Origin: Epiperipatus broadwayi
Lineage: Eukaryota; Onychophora; Udeonychophora; Euonychophora; Peripatidae
Length of the DNA stretch: 64,000 bases
Reading direction: 5' to 3'
Assembly: GCA_028023455.1 (NCBI GenBank)
Contig: JAQFVV010000014.1
Span: 5,243,398-5,307,397, forward strand
Position numbers and translations under genes: made by a program
Shown here: piece after piece, positions 63,321 to 64,000 of the stretch
Position numbering within the stretch: the first letter of the stretch is position 1
Layout of the letters: every line of letters starts with the position of its first letter
The notes under the pieces: model-generated
Databases searched by the model: none
Told to the model about the DNA's origin: nothing
Seen by the model: only the letters and a program-made list of their open reading frames with translations

Positions 63321-63540
63321 CCAGCCAATCAGAATGTCTTTTTCGGCTGAGAGCATGCTAAGAGCCAATCACAAATAAGTTCCTTCTTTGTTTAGGTTTA
63401 AATGCAGTTTTTTTCTTTTTTTACTTCTAAAATAAATCGGAAGATGTCACCATCGTACAGATCTTTCTAAAATCGAATTCAATACGTATTTAACGAATAT
63501 TTTCGGTATAAAAACGAGCAGAGTTAGAGTGATTTCAGAT
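63321..63540 (+). promoter_or_regulatory. CCAAT/TATA promoter-like cluster
   Basis: Two CCAATC boxes in AGCCAATC[A] context at 63325-63330 and 63365-63370, then TATAAAAA at 63507-63514, within a local rise in GC. Transcription would start near 63540. The first ATG after that (63540) opens only 22 codons before a stop. A first exon with a donor such as TCTG|TATA is not convincing. It may be a promoter for a gene continuing past the window, or part of a retroelement LTR. CCAAT works in either direction, so it could also serve the minus-strand gene. Confidence 0.35.
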
Positions 63541-64000
63541 GTTGATGAGGAGCCTCGTAAAAGGCCAAGTTGTGGTTTTTTCTGTATATATGTTTCTAAA
63601 AAATTAAAAATTACCAGAAGTTATTGTGCTTTATGATAAGACATTCTCTCTCCCTCCTCTCCACCCATCCAAATCAATTACTGTTTATGATATGTGCTTT
63701 TATACTATATTAAATTGCTTTTATTGTTAATATTTTAACTAAATTATTCATGCTCTTCTCAAAATGACATTGATTACTAAATTTAACAGTTATTTGCTTA
63801 AAACACGTTAAAGTGAGTAAATAGCATATTTTATTAATCACTTAATTATTATTATTTTATTCTTTTATTTCCTAGAAAAGGATAGCATTGTTTTCCCTGT
63901 GGAAACAATGTTAAATAAACCAAGTGTCAATAACACTAGGTTACAATATATATATATATATTGTAATTTATATTTGAAATAATATTTTTAACGGTTTACA
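63541..64000. other. Window edge, nothing recognised
   Basis: T-rich sequence with a TA run at about 63946-63962. No ORF of note. Confidence 0.5.

Overview
This window looks like nuclear DNA from an animal. It is strongly A+T-rich throughout (roughly three quarters by eye) and full of TA, TG/CA and AAT microsatellites. I see no compact operons, no rRNA and no convincing tRNA genes. Most recognisable sequence is the debris of several transposable-element classes lying inside very long introns. The mix (RTE-type LINE, Penelope-like element with GIY-YIG domain, Ty3/Gypsy elements, hAT) and the repeat style fit a lophotrochozoan such as a mollusc, perhaps a cephalopod. That taxonomic guess is inference only.

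Host gene. Three minus-strand exons can be chained: 52870-53102, 21919-22032 and 6221-6445. Their splice sites are usable, both exon junctions fall in phase 0, and the joined reading frame has no stop. The encoded product has a lysine-rich low-complexity segment, then a linker, then a stretch resembling the N-terminal tail of axonemal dynein heavy chains. The two introns are about 30.8 kb and 15.5 kb, so one cilia-type gene spans at least 47 kb of the window. Its first and later exons were not found.

Region by region. 1-1.3 kb: decayed Penelope-like reverse transcriptase. 2.1-2.9 kb: two hairpins, one with 83-bp arms. 3.5-3.9 kb: a roughly 390-bp repeat unit that recurs at 35.7-36.5 kb. 4.4-5.4 kb: decayed hAT transposase, minus strand. 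6.7-19.3 kb: a nested complex in which two 1.14-kb direct repeats enclose a decayed minus-strand Ty3/Gypsy element (about 8-13.4 kb) and a nearly full-length plus-strand RTE-type LINE (about 14.5-17.8 kb). 20.7-21.75 kb: a long foldback with arms near 480 bp. 23.0-24.8 kb: an antisense, more decayed copy of the same RTE family, carrying a small insertion. 31.0-31.4 kb: an open GIY-YIG reading frame from a truncated Penelope-like element. 39.4-40.15 kb: about 12 diverged tandem units near 66 bp. 40.56-47.0 kb: a well-preserved LTR retrotransposon with 1.65-kb LTRs and only a short gag-like coiled-coil ORF. 49-51.7 kb: decayed gag-like sequence on the minus strand. 51.87-52.13 kb: a pure AAT microsatellite of 86 units. 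55.2-56.6 kb: a G-block and an LTR-like segment. 57.24-57.62 kb: a foldback with a duplicated arm. 63.3-63.6 kb: a CCAAT/TATA promoter-like cluster on the plus strand.

No gene cluster that works as a new pathway or defence system is visible. The most interesting features are structural: several very different inverted-repeat structures, including an inverted pair of LINE copies, would lie in one primary transcript, and the gag-only LTR element is well preserved. Long stretches between these features are A+T-rich with no coding signal I can defend.
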